From Caldilineae bacterium (GTDB lineage: Bacteria > Chloroflexota > Anaerolineae > DUEN01): 48,425 bases of DNA. The stretch is taken from the NCBI GenBank assembly GCA_011176545.1, contig DUEN01000011.1:1-48425 (forward strand). The letters are read 5' to 3'. The first letter of the stretch is position 1. Every line of letters begins with the position of its first letter. The translations under genes were made by a program, and so were the position numbers. Shown here in pieces: positions 37,821 to 45,570 of the stretch. The notes below the pieces were generated by a model. It ran no database searches, was not told the DNA's origin, and was given only the letters and a program-made list of their open reading frames with translations.

Positions 37821-38732
37821 TTAATGGCGATGTTCGTGTTTGTCCCCTCTCGTCGTCCCCAGAAGCCAGGCGATGATGAACCCATGCACGAGGGAATCAG
37901 CCGTGATCTCCAACCCGTGCACCACACGCATGGTAAGCGGGAACCAGCTCGCCTGCAACATGGGCGTCACCGCGCCTAACACAGCAATGGTCATCCCCAA
38001 CCAGAAGGCTAGTGACCAGCGGGAGCGGCGCAGCACAGCGATCAGCGGAAACACGGTCAGGACGAAGAGCAGGCCACGACCTACCTCGAGGGGCAGGATC
38101 ACCTCGAAACCAGGTACTGCCAAGTTCAAGCCCAGGCTTGGGTCCTCGTAGTAGACCTGGACGAAGGGGTAGATGAGCATGCCGAAGAAGAGGTAGAGGG
38201 GCACGTAGAGCAACCCGGCCAGGCCGAACCGCCAGGCCCATGATATCCGCTGTCGCTGGCTGAGGGTCTCTTGCAACGCCGTCAGCAGCCCTTGATCCAC
38301 AGATGCCGGGCGGAACAGCAGGCCCAGGAGCACGGCCAGCCCGGCGTGGCCTATGGCGAAGGTCAGCAGCCCATAGGCCTGCTCAGCGGCGGGGGTAGTG
38401 GTGAAGAAGAAGGCCTCGATCACGTTGATCAGGCTGTTCAGCACGAAGAGCACCATGAACATCACGCCAACACGCTGGACGGTGGGCAGAGTCAGCCGGG
38501 CCGCGAGCGGTCCCAGGGTAAGGCCGATGATCACGCCGCTCAAAAAGGTGGTCGCTAGAGCCTGCGTTGGCTCCATCCTGCGGGCCATTTCCGGGAGGGG
38601 GAGACCCACAGCCTGGGCGACCATCCCTCCGATCATCGTGGCCAGGGTGAACCCCAGGCCAACCACCAGGCTACGCCATAAGACCCCTAGAGCGCTGCGG
38701 ATAGAGATCTGACGGGTTACTTTTTCAACCAT
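37821..38732 (-). CDS. Multi-pass membrane protein
   Basis: 303 aa from the ATG at 38732, behind AAGGAG at 8 nt. About eight hydrophobic helices (LWRSLVVGLGFTLATMIGGM, ALATTFLSGVIIGLTLGPLA, FMVLFVLNSLINVIEAFFF, and further segments to TADSLVHGFIIAWLLG). Not recognised as a named transporter family. The C-terminus is His-rich (GDKHEHRH), which can bind metals. It is convergent with the epimerase gene and separated by 144 bp from the next minus-strand gene upstream. Role unknown; a transporter or membrane sensor is possible. Confidence 0.6.
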   Translation of the reverse strand: MVEKVTRQISIRSALGVLWRSLVVGLGFTLATMIGGMVAQAVGLPLPEMARRMEPTQALATTFLSGVIIGLTLGPLAARLTLPTVQRVGVMFMVLFVLNSLINVIEAFFFTTTPAAEQAYGLLTFAIGHAGLAVLLGLLFRPASVDQGLLTALQETLSQRQRISWAWRFGLAGLLYVPLYLFFGMLIYPFVQVYYEDPSLGLNLAVPGFEVILPLEVGRGLLFVLTVFPLIAVLRRSRWSLAFWLGMTIAVLGAVTPMLQASWFPLTMRVVHGLEITADSLVHGFIIAWLLGTTRGDKHEHRH

Positions 38733-38876
38733 CTGATATTCTCCTTTGAGTCGCCGACGGGTTGTGCATACCCTACGTGATCTTAAGCACACGCCCACGC
38801 TAGTGAGGAAGCCGACCGTTTTCCAAATGCCATGCGACCCCCTCCATGTGGGAGTTGGCATCCCGTCCCGTTCCGC

Positions 38877-39239
38877 TTATCTCCATCCGAAGAGCAGATA
38901 TGCGAGGATGATCAGGTTGATCAGCAGGCCGAATCGGGCGTCCGGCCAGCCCAGGATACAGAGCGCCAGTGAGAACAGCGTGACCCCGAGGGTGACGATC
39001 CCCCACCACGGGCGCAGGGTGAAGACGGCGACGCCGGCCACCACGAAGCCGATGGCCGCCAGCAGCCAGAGCAGCCCGACCACGCGAATACCGGCGGCAC
39101 CCACATCCAGGTTGCCGGCGAGCAACGTGGTCTTGTAGGGCATCTCCTCGAGAGTGGCCAACCGCCAGGGCACAACGAAGCCGAGCAGGTGCACCAGACC
39201 GTGCCCGATCAACAGGATCGCCACGACGATGCGTATCAT
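38877..39239 (-). CDS. Small four-helix membrane protein
   Basis: 120 aa from the ATG at 39239, after GAGGAG. Four membrane helices (IRIVVAILLIGHGLVHLLGF, GIRVVGLLWLLAAIGFVVAG, WGIVTLGVTLFSLALCILG, LINLIILAYLLFGW). The first helix carries HGLVH, a pattern seen in small membrane proteins of unknown role common in Chloroflexota and actinobacteria. Its ATG overlaps the stop of the DinB-like remnant upstream by 4 bp, so the two were once coupled. Confidence 0.6.
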   Translation of the reverse strand: MIRIVVAILLIGHGLVHLLGFVVPWRLATLEEMPYKTTLLAGNLDVGAAGIRVVGLLWLLAAIGFVVAGVAVFTLRPWWGIVTLGVTLFSLALCILGWPDARFGLLINLIILAYLLFGWR

Positions 39240-39414
39240 CGGTGTTCTCCTCTCTTTGCCTCCAAATGGTGTACGATTTGCCGAATTGTCCAGCTGTTTG
39301 CCTCTCGGGACAGGTCTAAGTCCGCTTCGGACAGGTTTTTCACCTGCGCCTGTAGTTTTTCCGCGCCCGAAAGAGGGACAGAATCTCTTCATCGAGCAGC
39401 GTTTGCTCTGTCAT
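39236..39414 (-). pseudogene. DinB-family remnant, frameshifted and C-terminally truncated
   Basis: From the ATG at 39414 (behind GAGGAGGAGCTG) the first frame reads EQTLLDEEILSLFRARK. One base later, the neighbouring frame continues KLQAQVKNLSEADLDLSREA, then NSWTIRQIVHHLE, the conserved N-terminal helix pair of DinB/damage-inducible-like four-helix proteins. Intact members have about 150-170 residues; this one ends after about 60 (EAKRGEHR, stop at 39236-39238). It therefore carries a single-base deletion near 39340 and is truncated. The stop overlaps the following membrane-protein start. It is a remnant, and its function is lost. Confidence 0.55.
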
Positions 39415-39441
39415 CAGCTCCTCCTCTGCGAATATCCAACA

Positions 39442-40227
39442 TCAGGGATCCCTCTTTCTGGCCCAGAAGATGGCGCGTGGGGCAGAGTCCGTGTAAGGGT
39501 GGCCTTCATAGTCTCCCAGCACGTGCTCAATCGTCAATCCCTGACCGGTCAGCCAATCGGTCACCTCGATCGCGCTCACCGGGTGCTTTTGCTGGATATA
39601 TTCACGTTCCACGACACTTCCATCTGGCAGGCTGATGCGAGTCTGGCGAAGGAAGCGGATCAGCCGCCGAGGCGCGTCGTACCAGATGACCCGCCATCGG
39701 CTTTCCAGACGCGTGCCATCGGCACATTCGCCCGTAGGGAAGACGCGTTCACACACTGGCGGATCGTACCATGATCTGTCCAGTTCCCCTTCCATGTGAT
39801 CGTTGTCCACAAACAGATGCCCGCCGGGTCGCAAGGCATTCGCCGCCGAGGCGATGACCTGGGCCTGTTCTTCCGGCGTCGCCAGCTCGTAGAGGCAATT
39901 GCCCCCCAGGATCACCAGGTCAAAGTCAGCGGGCCATGGCTCCCGTAGGACATCGCGTTGGAACAACGTGATCCGCTCCTGGACCTCGGGCGGCAGCGCT
40001 TCCACTTCGGCCTTCGCCCGAGACAGCATGCCCTGGGCGCGATCCAGCCCCACCACGGTATGGCCGTCGAGCGCCAGCGGGATGAGCACACGCCCGGTGC
40101 CGCAGAACGGCTCCAGGATGCGCAACCCCTTTCGTGGGCCGATCAGCCGCCGGATCAGGGCTATATCCTCTGTCGTCGTAATGAGTTGGTCGTAGAGCTC
40201 TGCCACATGAGCATCCAGGTCATACAT
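39442..40227 (-). CDS. Class I SAM-dependent methyltransferase
   Basis: 261 aa from the ATG at 40227, with GGGAG at about 8 nt. Motif I of SAM-binding enzymes, ILEPFCGTGRVLIPLALDG (about residues 36-55), is followed by motif II VGLDRAQGM and the acidic/aromatic segments FDLVILGGNCLYEL and GGHLFVDNDHMEG. The C-terminal domain (VVEREYIQQKHPVSAIEV) is of the type found in methyltransferase domain 25/11 proteins that act on small molecules. Substrate unknown. The CPBP protease gene upstream is on the same strand, 70 bp away. Confidence 0.82.
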   Translation of the reverse strand: MYDLDAHVAELYDQLITTTEDIALIRRLIGPRKGLRILEPFCGTGRVLIPLALDGHTVVGLDRAQGMLSRAKAEVEALPPEVQERITLFQRDVLREPWPADFDLVILGGNCLYELATPEEQAQVIASAANALRPGGHLFVDNDHMEGELDRSWYDPPVCERVFPTGECADGTRLESRWRVIWYDAPRRLIRFLRQTRISLPDGSVVEREYIQQKHPVSAIEVTDWLTGQGLTIEHVLGDYEGHPYTDSAPRAIFWARKRDP

Positions 40228-40297
40228 CAGGTGCAATCTCCCTGTCCGATCACCAGCAGCGGGCCGGTCAACACCACGGGGCCTCCCATCTGGCTCT

Positions 40298-41161
40298 CTA
40301 CGCATCGGCAGCGGGCCGTCGGCGCATCTCCCATAGTCCCGGGGCCAGCCAGACGGCGATGCCGACGAGGCCTGTGAGGCCGCCCAGCAGCGGGTTCACA
40401 TCCGGGAACAGCAGGCGCCAGATGCCGTACCCCTGGCTGTTGAACACACCATGCATCCAGCCGGCCAGGATCGAGCTGCGGTGACGAAGCGTCAATTCGT
40501 TCATGTAAAGGCTCAGGGCAGTCGTCATGCCGGCCATCCAGATCACCCCCAGGATCGGATAGCCCGGGTAGTTGAACCCTACTAGGATGATCGGCGCATG
40601 CCACAGTCCCCAGATCACGCCGGTGAGGACGTAAGCCCTGGCTCTGCCCAGCGGCATCAGCTTGGGCAACAAGTACCCGCGCCAGCCGAACTCCTCGCCG
40701 AAGCCGAAGATGCTGTTGATGAACGGCGTGATGATCAGCGTCGCCAGGAACAAAGCCGGCAGGAATACCGATGACGGTGGCATCTCGGACACGTCAGCGC
40801 CGGCGGACGCCATCAGTTCACGGAACTGAGCCAACTGCCAGTCCGGTTGTCCCAGGCCGATCAGCCAGGTCAGCCCGTAGATCACGACGAAGCCGGCCGG
40901 TATGACCAGCGCCGTCTTCAGGTACGGTCGCCACGAACCGATGCGAAAGTTGGTAATCGCAAACCCTTCGCGGGTGACGAACTTGATGGTCAGTACCGTC
41001 GCCAGCGCGGGCACCCACATGACGCCAGCGATGACAAGCTGGCCGTAGAGGGGAGGGATATCCGTCATGCGGAACCCCGCCAGGATCAACACACCCTCAA
41101 TGGCATAAGTGATCACAAACGTGATGGCGAGATACGAGAACATGCCCTTGCGGTCGATCAT
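40298..41161 (-). CDS. CPBP-family intramembrane metalloprotease
   Basis: 287 aa from the ATG at 41161, after GAGAGG; the longer frame would add an unlikely 47 residues. Motif 1 FGEEFGWRGYLLPKL (Glu-Glu and Arg), motif 2 GLWHAPIILVGFNYPG (His) and motif 3 GWMHGVFNSQG (His-Asn) are all present and look intact. Seven or eight hydrophobic helices. A second member of the family in this window (the first is at 33026). Function within the family varies from prenyl-protein processing to bacteriocin immunity; not assignable here. Confidence 0.86.
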   Translation of the reverse strand: MIDRKGMFSYLAITFVITYAIEGVLILAGFRMTDIPPLYGQLVIAGVMWVPALATVLTIKFVTREGFAITNFRIGSWRPYLKTALVIPAGFVVIYGLTWLIGLGQPDWQLAQFRELMASAGADVSEMPPSSVFLPALFLATLIITPFINSIFGFGEEFGWRGYLLPKLMPLGRARAYVLTGVIWGLWHAPIILVGFNYPGYPILGVIWMAGMTTALSLYMNELTLRHRSSILAGWMHGVFNSQGYGIWRLLFPDVNPLLGGLTGLVGIAVWLAPGLWEMRRRPAADA

Positions 41162-41255
41162 GGTGTCGCCTCTCAATGATTTCACCACTTCGGCCGACGT
41201 TCGTTGTCCCTGGGATCGTTGAGGCGCGTGTGCCTCCGATAAACTTTTCCTCGCG

Positions 41256-42452
41256 TCATCCACCCCATTCTGCGATGGCCTCAACCGCTGCGGGCGCGCC
41301 ACCGTAGGAGCGAATGCGCTCCCTCAGGGCTGCCGCTCGCGATGCACACTCGGTCTGCCGCGTGAATGAGGCGCGCAGCCACTCGACCGTAAACTCGTTC
41401 ACTTCGCCCATGAATCCGGCTCCGGCCTCCTCAACTTTCCTGGCGTTATACCGGCGCTCAAATATTGGCCCCGGGAAGATGAGCAGGGGAACACCGTGGA
41501 GTAGTGAGTGAATAATCGTGTTCTGGCCTCCATGGCAGATGGTCCAATCACACAGGGGGAGCACCGCCTCGGCTGGGATATAGGGGTGAAACTCCACCGC
41601 TCCCAGACGATAGGGGCTATCAATGCTTTGGGCACCCACCAGACAGATCCAACGGCCGTTGGATGGGAAGACCTGAGGCAGGATGTCTCGCAGTCTGTTC
41701 AAGGAGATGGAGCCGGTGCCCACATACACAAACACGTAGCGCCGTCCCGGCTCGGGCTGGAAATCCACGGTGGAGGCCGGCTGAATAGGTCCGATGAGTT
41801 GGCCGACATAGCGAACATCGCTGCGATTGGGATCGGTGTCATCCAGTTCGGGGATGGAGGGGATGATCTTGAGCACTGATTCGCCAAAGAACAACTGCTC
41901 GGGTGCGAGGGCCGGGAGCCCATATGCTTGCAAGACTGGAGCAATGGCTCGCCGTATCAGCTTCCAGGGCAATGTGCCGCTGCCATGGGTTATGATATGG
42001 GCGTAGGCCGAGGCAAGGGGTAAACCGGTCACCGCGGAGGTGAGGAAAGCGCCGGGATCAAGATCTGTGAAAAGCCTGTCCGCCTGGAACGCGCGGGCGG
42101 CCTTAATCTCTTCCTCGACAAGACGGCGCAGATAACTTGACCTTGCCAGACCGGATATGAGCAACACCATCCAGACATTCCCGATCGATCTGCCCGGTTT
42201 GACAGGCAAAGAGAGTCGTTGCGAACGACGTTCGAGGAAGCGCGATATGAACGCGGGCAAGCCAAACATCGTCGTCGGCGGTGTGGCATAAACTTTGTAA
42301 CCGTGGCGTCGCAGTGCAGCCTCTAAGTATCCGGAGGCGCAGAAGGCCACTTCATGCCCGGCGCTTCTGGCAGCCTCGGCTATGGCTACAACGCGGGTAA
42401 GTCCTCCCCAGGTGCCAGCGGCCGGGGAGAAGAGAGAAATCAGGAGTCTCAT
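41256..42452 (-). CDS. GT1-family glycosyltransferase (UDP-glucuronosyl/macrolide type)
   Basis: 398 aa from the ATG at 42452; GGAGG lies 11 nt upstream on the minus strand. Two Rossmann-like GT-B domains: the N-terminal acceptor domain begins LLISLFSPAAGTWGGLTRVV, and the C-terminal donor domain holds YVGTGSISL and the signature TICHGGQNTIIHSLLHGVPL (His-Gly-Gly, about residues 305-325), as in MGT and UGT enzymes that move a sugar from a nucleotide sugar to a small molecule or lipid. Acceptor and sugar unknown. No biosynthetic cluster adjoins it. The gene is followed (downstream, lower coordinates) by the CPBP gene on the same strand. Confidence 0.85.
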   Translation of the reverse strand: MRLLISLFSPAAGTWGGLTRVVAIAEAARSAGHEVAFCASGYLEAALRRHGYKVYATPPTTMFGLPAFISRFLERRSQRLSLPVKPGRSIGNVWMVLLISGLARSSYLRRLVEEEIKAARAFQADRLFTDLDPGAFLTSAVTGLPLASAYAHIITHGSGTLPWKLIRRAIAPVLQAYGLPALAPEQLFFGESVLKIIPSIPELDDTDPNRSDVRYVGQLIGPIQPASTVDFQPEPGRRYVFVYVGTGSISLNRLRDILPQVFPSNGRWICLVGAQSIDSPYRLGAVEFHPYIPAEAVLPLCDWTICHGGQNTIIHSLLHGVPLLIFPGPIFERRYNARKVEEAGAGFMGEVNEFTVEWLRASFTRQTECASRAAALRERIRSYGGAPAAVEAIAEWGG

Positions 42453-42499
42453 GTTCTCATTATCCTCCTTTTCCCGATGGCTTGCCGAACAACTTGCTG

Positions 42500-42649
42500 T
42501 CACATTCCCGACAGTTTGGCAGACAACATGCCTATCCTATCAGGGAGGCGGTGGGCGAAGGACAGGTACGCCGCCGTGCGGAAGTCAGGTGTAATGACGG
42601 GTTGGGTGGAGAGAATCCTCTTCGCCAGTTTGCGCCCCACGCCCAGCAT
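42500..42649 (-). pseudogene. Possible SDR C-terminal remnant
   Basis: A 49-codon frame from ATG 42649 to TGA 42500 reads LGVGRKLAKRILSTQPVITP, then FRTAAYLSFAHRLPDRIGML. This is in the style of the C-terminal tail of short-chain oxidoreductases, where a Lys/Arg-rich helix is followed by a hydrophobic helix. It begins just after the EamA gene stop and lacks any catalytic part. Weak evidence; it may be a short real gene or noise. Confidence 0.25.
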
Positions 42650-42663
42650 CCGGCTGCGCTCTG

Positions 42664-43563
42664 TTATTCGTCGGCAAGGCGTGATGGGGGCAGGAAACGA
42701 CGATTGCGGACCGGCAGTCCTTCAGCCACCAACATGGCTGTCAGGATCAGTCCGCAGCCAGCTAGGCCCCGTCCGGTCAGCCGCTCGCCCAGGAAGAGGA
42801 ATGCAGTGAGAGCGGCAAAGACGGGTTCCATCGTCAACAGCAAGGCCGCCTGTTGGGGCAGCGTCCGTCGTTGCGCCACTACTTGAAGCGGAAGGGCCAG
42901 GGCCGTGGCCGGCAGGGCGGTGAATAGGATGGCCCACCAGACTGTGGCGGGAAGGTGAGTCGGGAACGGCTCGGCCAACAGGGCAACCAATCCACTGAGC
43001 AGGGCCACAGCGCCGATTTGGGCCGTGCCCAGGGCCAGCGGATCGTGACGGCGGCCCTGATGATCCACCAGGAGGATGTGAATGGCCACCATCAATGCAC
43101 AGAGCAGCATCAATCCATCGCCGGGAGCCCAGGAGCGATCCATGGGTAGCGAGAGCAGGGCCAGTCCAAGCACAGCCAGGAGCGCGGCGAGCCAGGTGCC
43201 AAGGGTAGGCAGCCGACGCAGCATCAGCGCCGAAAGTAGGGGAACGAGGATGACAAACAGGCCGGTGAGGAAGCCGGCCCGGGTGGCTGTGGTGGTGCGC
43301 AGGCCAACGGTTTGGAAGCCGTAAGCGGCGAAGAGGACGGCCCCCAAGACGCCGCCTGCCTGCCACAAGGAGCGGCCTCCTCTCCGCAAGCGGGCGAGGA
43401 AAGACATAGCCAGCACAGCGAAGGCCAGCGAGAAACGCATGGCCAGGAAGGTGAAAGGACCGATCTCCTCTAGTGCAGTTTTGATGAGGACGAAGGTAGC
43501 CCCCCAGACGAAAGCCACTGTCAGCAGCATCAGACTGGGGATCAGAGAACGGCGGTAGAGCAT
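42664..43563 (-). CDS. EamA/RhaT-family (drug/metabolite transporter) permease
   Basis: 299 aa, ten hydrophobic helices in two repeats of five. The family signature near the N-terminus, TVAFVWGATFVLIKTALEEI, and its second repeat VWWAILFTALPATALALPLQ are present, as is the middle LLALVG-style helix pair. EamA transporters export amino acids or drug-like metabolites. The ATG at 43563 is followed immediately by LYRRSLIPSLM. No partner genes recognised; a 21-bp gap separates it from the PIN toxin gene upstream. Substrate unknown. Confidence 0.88.
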   Translation of the reverse strand: MLYRRSLIPSLMLLTVAFVWGATFVLIKTALEEIGPFTFLAMRFSLAFAVLAMSFLARLRRGGRSLWQAGGVLGAVLFAAYGFQTVGLRTTTATRAGFLTGLFVILVPLLSALMLRRLPTLGTWLAALLAVLGLALLSLPMDRSWAPGDGLMLLCALMVAIHILLVDHQGRRHDPLALGTAQIGAVALLSGLVALLAEPFPTHLPATVWWAILFTALPATALALPLQVVAQRRTLPQQAALLLTMEPVFAALTAFLFLGERLTGRGLAGCGLILTAMLVAEGLPVRNRRFLPPSRLADE

Positions 43564-43584
43564 GTCGGAAGTTCACTGACCTAC

Positions 43585-44013
43585 TCACGCCCCCACCAGA
43601 CGTACCCACGGCAGCGCCTCTTGCACTGCCTGAGCCAATCGCCGGTCTGCAGTCCAGAGTTCGGCGCCCAGTTGCTCTGCCAAAGCCAGGTAATGGGCGT
43701 CGTAGGTCGCTGGAAGCGGAAAGCGCTCGGCCAGATCCACGGCGCGCTGGTGCAGATCGGTCTCGTCGTACAGGTGGAGGGGTAGGGAGAGCGCGGCCTT
43801 CAGTGCCAGACGTACCGACGAGAGGCTCATCAGTCCCTGCCGCCGGTAGCGGTACAGGGCGTTCGTCACCTCGTAGTAAAGCAGGGTGGGCGCTGCCAAC
43901 TGCCGCTTTTCGGCGTCCCACTGCTCCCAAAGCCGCTGGACGGCCTCGTCCCTCGGGTCCGCGACCAGGCGAATGACCAGATTGGCGTCAACGCATAGCC
44001 AGGAGCTGCGCAT
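43585..44013 (-). CDS. PIN-domain toxin (VapC-like)
   Basis: 142 aa. PIN RNase with the expected acidic residues: Asp9 in CVDANLVIRLV, Glu in TLLYYEVTNALY, Asp in TYDAHYLALAE and Asp in LWTADRRLAQAV. The gene overlaps its antitoxin partner by 26 bp, a standard type II module in which the PIN protein cleaves RNA. The antitoxin here is of the Phd/YefM type, a mixed pairing that is also seen elsewhere. Target unknown. Confidence 0.88.
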   Translation of the reverse strand: MRSSWLCVDANLVIRLVADPRDEAVQRLWEQWDAEKRQLAAPTLLYYEVTNALYRYRRQGLMSLSSVRLALKAALSLPLHLYDETDLHQRAVDLAERFPLPATYDAHYLALAEQLGAELWTADRRLAQAVQEALPWVRLVGA

Positions 44014-44293
44014 CCCGCTCCTCCCGCATCTGCCGGATGATTTCCTCCGGCGGTGTCAGCTCGCGCTCGCCCAGTTCCGCCCGAATCTGTTCCCGTGCCT
44101 GCTGAACTAAGGCTTTCCAGTCTTCCTGCGCCTGTTGCCCTGCCAGCAGGCGCCTGTACTCAGCGATAGAGAGCACGACCACGTGGGGTTTTCCCCCACG
44201 CTCCACAATAACGGGTTCCTGGTTTTCCACCACCCATCGCATCAGTTCACCGAAGCGGATGCGGGCCTCGGTCGCACTCACCACACGTCTCAT
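43988..44293 (-). CDS. Phd/YefM-family antitoxin
   Basis: 101 aa. The N-terminal DNA-binding domain reads VVSATEARIRFGELMRWVVE, then EPVIVERGGKPHVVVLSIAE, the Phd fold. The C-terminal half is a charged helix (QAREQIRAELGERELTPPEE, then IIRQMREERDAQLLAMR) that should bind the toxin. It is the first gene of the pair and probably autoregulates through the palindrome TTAATTAATTAA at 44308-44319, 15 bp upstream. Confidence 0.87.
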   Translation of the reverse strand: MRRVVSATEARIRFGELMRWVVENQEPVIVERGGKPHVVVLSIAEYRRLLAGQQAQEDWKALVQQAREQIRAELGERELTPPEEIIRQMREERDAQLLAMR

Positions 44294-44307
44294 GCCGACC
44301 TCCTGTT

Positions 44308-44319
44308 TTAATTAATTAA
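44308..44319. promoter_or_regulatory. TTAATTAATTAA palindrome (candidate Phd operator)
   Basis: A 12-bp perfect palindrome in a TAAT repeat, 15 bp before the Phd-like antitoxin start and in the promoter position. Antitoxins of this family bind short palindromes overlapping their own promoter. No binding data; low-complexity AT sequence could be coincidental. Confidence 0.35.
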
Positions 44320-44338
44320 TCCATTACTCAACCTCATC

Positions 44339-44554
44339 TTACCCCTTTATCCGCCAGGGAGTCAAGTCCTCCTGGACGCACCGCAGTGCGCCCCTACACA
44401 AACGTCCTGTGAGCGCATCGTACTTCTCCAGCACCAGCCGCTTGGTTCTGTATTCACCGTACTTCTCCTCATCATCCCTTCCGCCGCACAATGGGGAAGG
44501 TGTCCAGGATGTACGCCAGCTCCTCTCCTTTGCCCAGGCCTTACCATTGTCCAC
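44339..44554 (-). pseudogene. Restriction-modification N6-methylase C-terminal remnant
   Basis: Between the antitoxin and the GntR gene the minus strand reads KGEELAYILDTFPIVRRK and then, one base later, DDEEKYGEYRTKRLVLEKYD. I recognise this as the conserved end of Eco57I/TaqI-like type II restriction-modification N6-adenine methylases: AYILDTFPIVRR, then EYGEYRTKRLILE. A +1 frameshift in AAGGGATGATG (about 44481-44491) breaks the frame, and everything N-terminal is absent. The frame then runs into a palindrome of the GTAGGGGCG family (about 44373-44396), which supplies the last residues. It is a dead remnant that records a lost RM system. Confidence 0.6.
44373..44396. repeat. GGGGCGCACTGCGGTGCGTCC variant palindrome
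   Basis: On the minus strand GTAGGGGCGCAC, TGCG, GTGCGTCC forms a near-perfect stem. It shares GTAGGGGCG with the elements at 5018 and 9998 but has different inner arms. It lies at the end of the restriction-methylase remnant. Confidence 0.6.
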
Positions 44555-44652
44555 CCAAACCGGACCAACTCTACACCTTCATAGGCCTTGCTCCAAGACC
44601 TATGCTATCCCTCCTTTTCAAAGGAAGTGAGTAATCGCTGCTGAAAAGATCC

Positions 44653-44681
44653 TTGACATGGTATACACCTTGTGCTATATT
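44653..44681 (+). promoter_or_regulatory. Near-consensus sigma-70 promoter of the GntR gene
   Basis: TTGACA (44653-44658), a 17-nt spacer, then TATATT (44676-44681). The spacer contains GTATAC, a palindrome core like that of FCD-type GntR operators. Transcription would start near 44688, immediately before the ATGCATA repeats. Confidence 0.8.
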
Positions 44682-44688
44682 ACGGATG

Positions 44689-44709
44689 ATGCATAATGCA
44701 TAATGCATT
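44689..44709 (+). repeat. ATGCATA triple 7-nt repeat in the GntR 5' leader
   Basis: ATGCATA occurs twice and then ATGCATT, head to tail from about the transcription start to +21. The hexamer ATGCAT is itself palindromic. The position is suited to an operator or to a translation-related leader element. Confidence 0.75.
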
Positions 44710-44756
44710 ATTTGGCGAACGTGGCGATTATGAACTTATCCTCAGAGGATTCGGTC

Positions 44757-45446
44757 ATGAAGAGCGCGACGGAACGTGTGCCCCGTAGGACGCTTGCTGC
44801 GCATATCCACGATGTATTGATGGAGAAAATCCTCAGTGGAGAGTTCCCCCCTGGTACCCGACTCAAGGACAACGAGCTAGCGGAAATGTTTGGGACCAGC
44901 AATACTCCCGTCCGTGAAGCGGTGCGTGAACTGGAGAAAGATGGGTTGGTGGAGATCCTCCCATATCGTGGTTGCCAAGTCAAGCGGATCGATGTGGAGG
45001 AAATCCGCGAGATTTACGATGTGCGCATCGCGCTGGAGGAGCTCGCCGCTAAGCTGGCTGCTGAACGGATTACCGTCGCTCAATTAGAATCCATGGAAGA
45101 ACTCGTCGAAGAGTTCGAAATGGCGCTGAGAGCTGGTGATGTGCGTCGCGCGATGGAGGCTGGCAGTGCGTTTCACGATTTGATGGTCCGTGCCGCTGGC
45201 AACAAGACCCTGCTTCGCATCCACCGTCAACTGCAAAACCGTATTGAGGTGACGCGGCGGATGGATCAGCTTGCTTATCAGACCTCTCAATGGGGAGATC
45301 ACCGAGCGATTCTGGAAGCACTGCGCCAACACGACCCAGAGAAGGCCGCTGCACTTATAACGAAACACATCGCCATTGGCAAGGAGAGGGTGCTCCGGGC
45401 GCTGGTGGCATCTTCCCCTGAGCCACAATCGGAAATAACGTCCTGA
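44757..45446 (+). CDS. GntR-family regulator, FadR/FCD subfamily
   Basis: 229 aa from the ATG at 44757, with GAGG at about 8 nt; longer in-frame starts exist upstream. The N-terminal winged helix (HIHDVLMEKILSGEFPPGTR, then LKDNELAEMFGTSNTPVREA and LVEILPYRGCQV) is typical of GntR. The C-terminal FCD all-helical domain (IREIYDVRIALEELAAKLAA to QWGDHRAILEALRQHDPEKA) carries the Asp/His residues that usually bind metal and a carboxylic-acid or sugar-acid effector. It lies just upstream of a lipoprotein and solute-binding protein genes on the same strand, so it may control sugar uptake. The promoter spacer carries GTATAC, consistent with autoregulation. Confidence 0.9.
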   Translation: MKSATERVPRRTLAAHIHDVLMEKILSGEFPPGTRLKDNELAEMFGTSNTPVREAVRELEKDGLVEILPYRGCQVKRIDVEEIREIYDVRIALEELAAKLAAERITVAQLESMEELVEEFEMALRAGDVRRAMEAGSAFHDLMVRAAGNKTLLRIHRQLQNRIEVTRRMDQLAYQTSQWGDHRAILEALRQHDPEKAAALITKHIAIGKERVLRALVASSPEPQSEITS

Positions 45447-45570
45447 CCACTCTTTGAAAGATGGCTGCTCTTCACCCAACGGCAAAACCCCTTCCATCGA
45501 ATGTAGGGCCGCACCGGTTCTCTTTCGCAGGCTCGCTCCTGCGGCGTCGCATAGGAGGGAGGAGCACATC

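Noticed and set aside
42722..43930. A 402-codon open frame on the minus strand covering the EamA and PIN genes
   Set aside because: The other minus-strand frames give complete EamA and PIN proteins; this one is Arg/Pro/Gly-rich with no domain.
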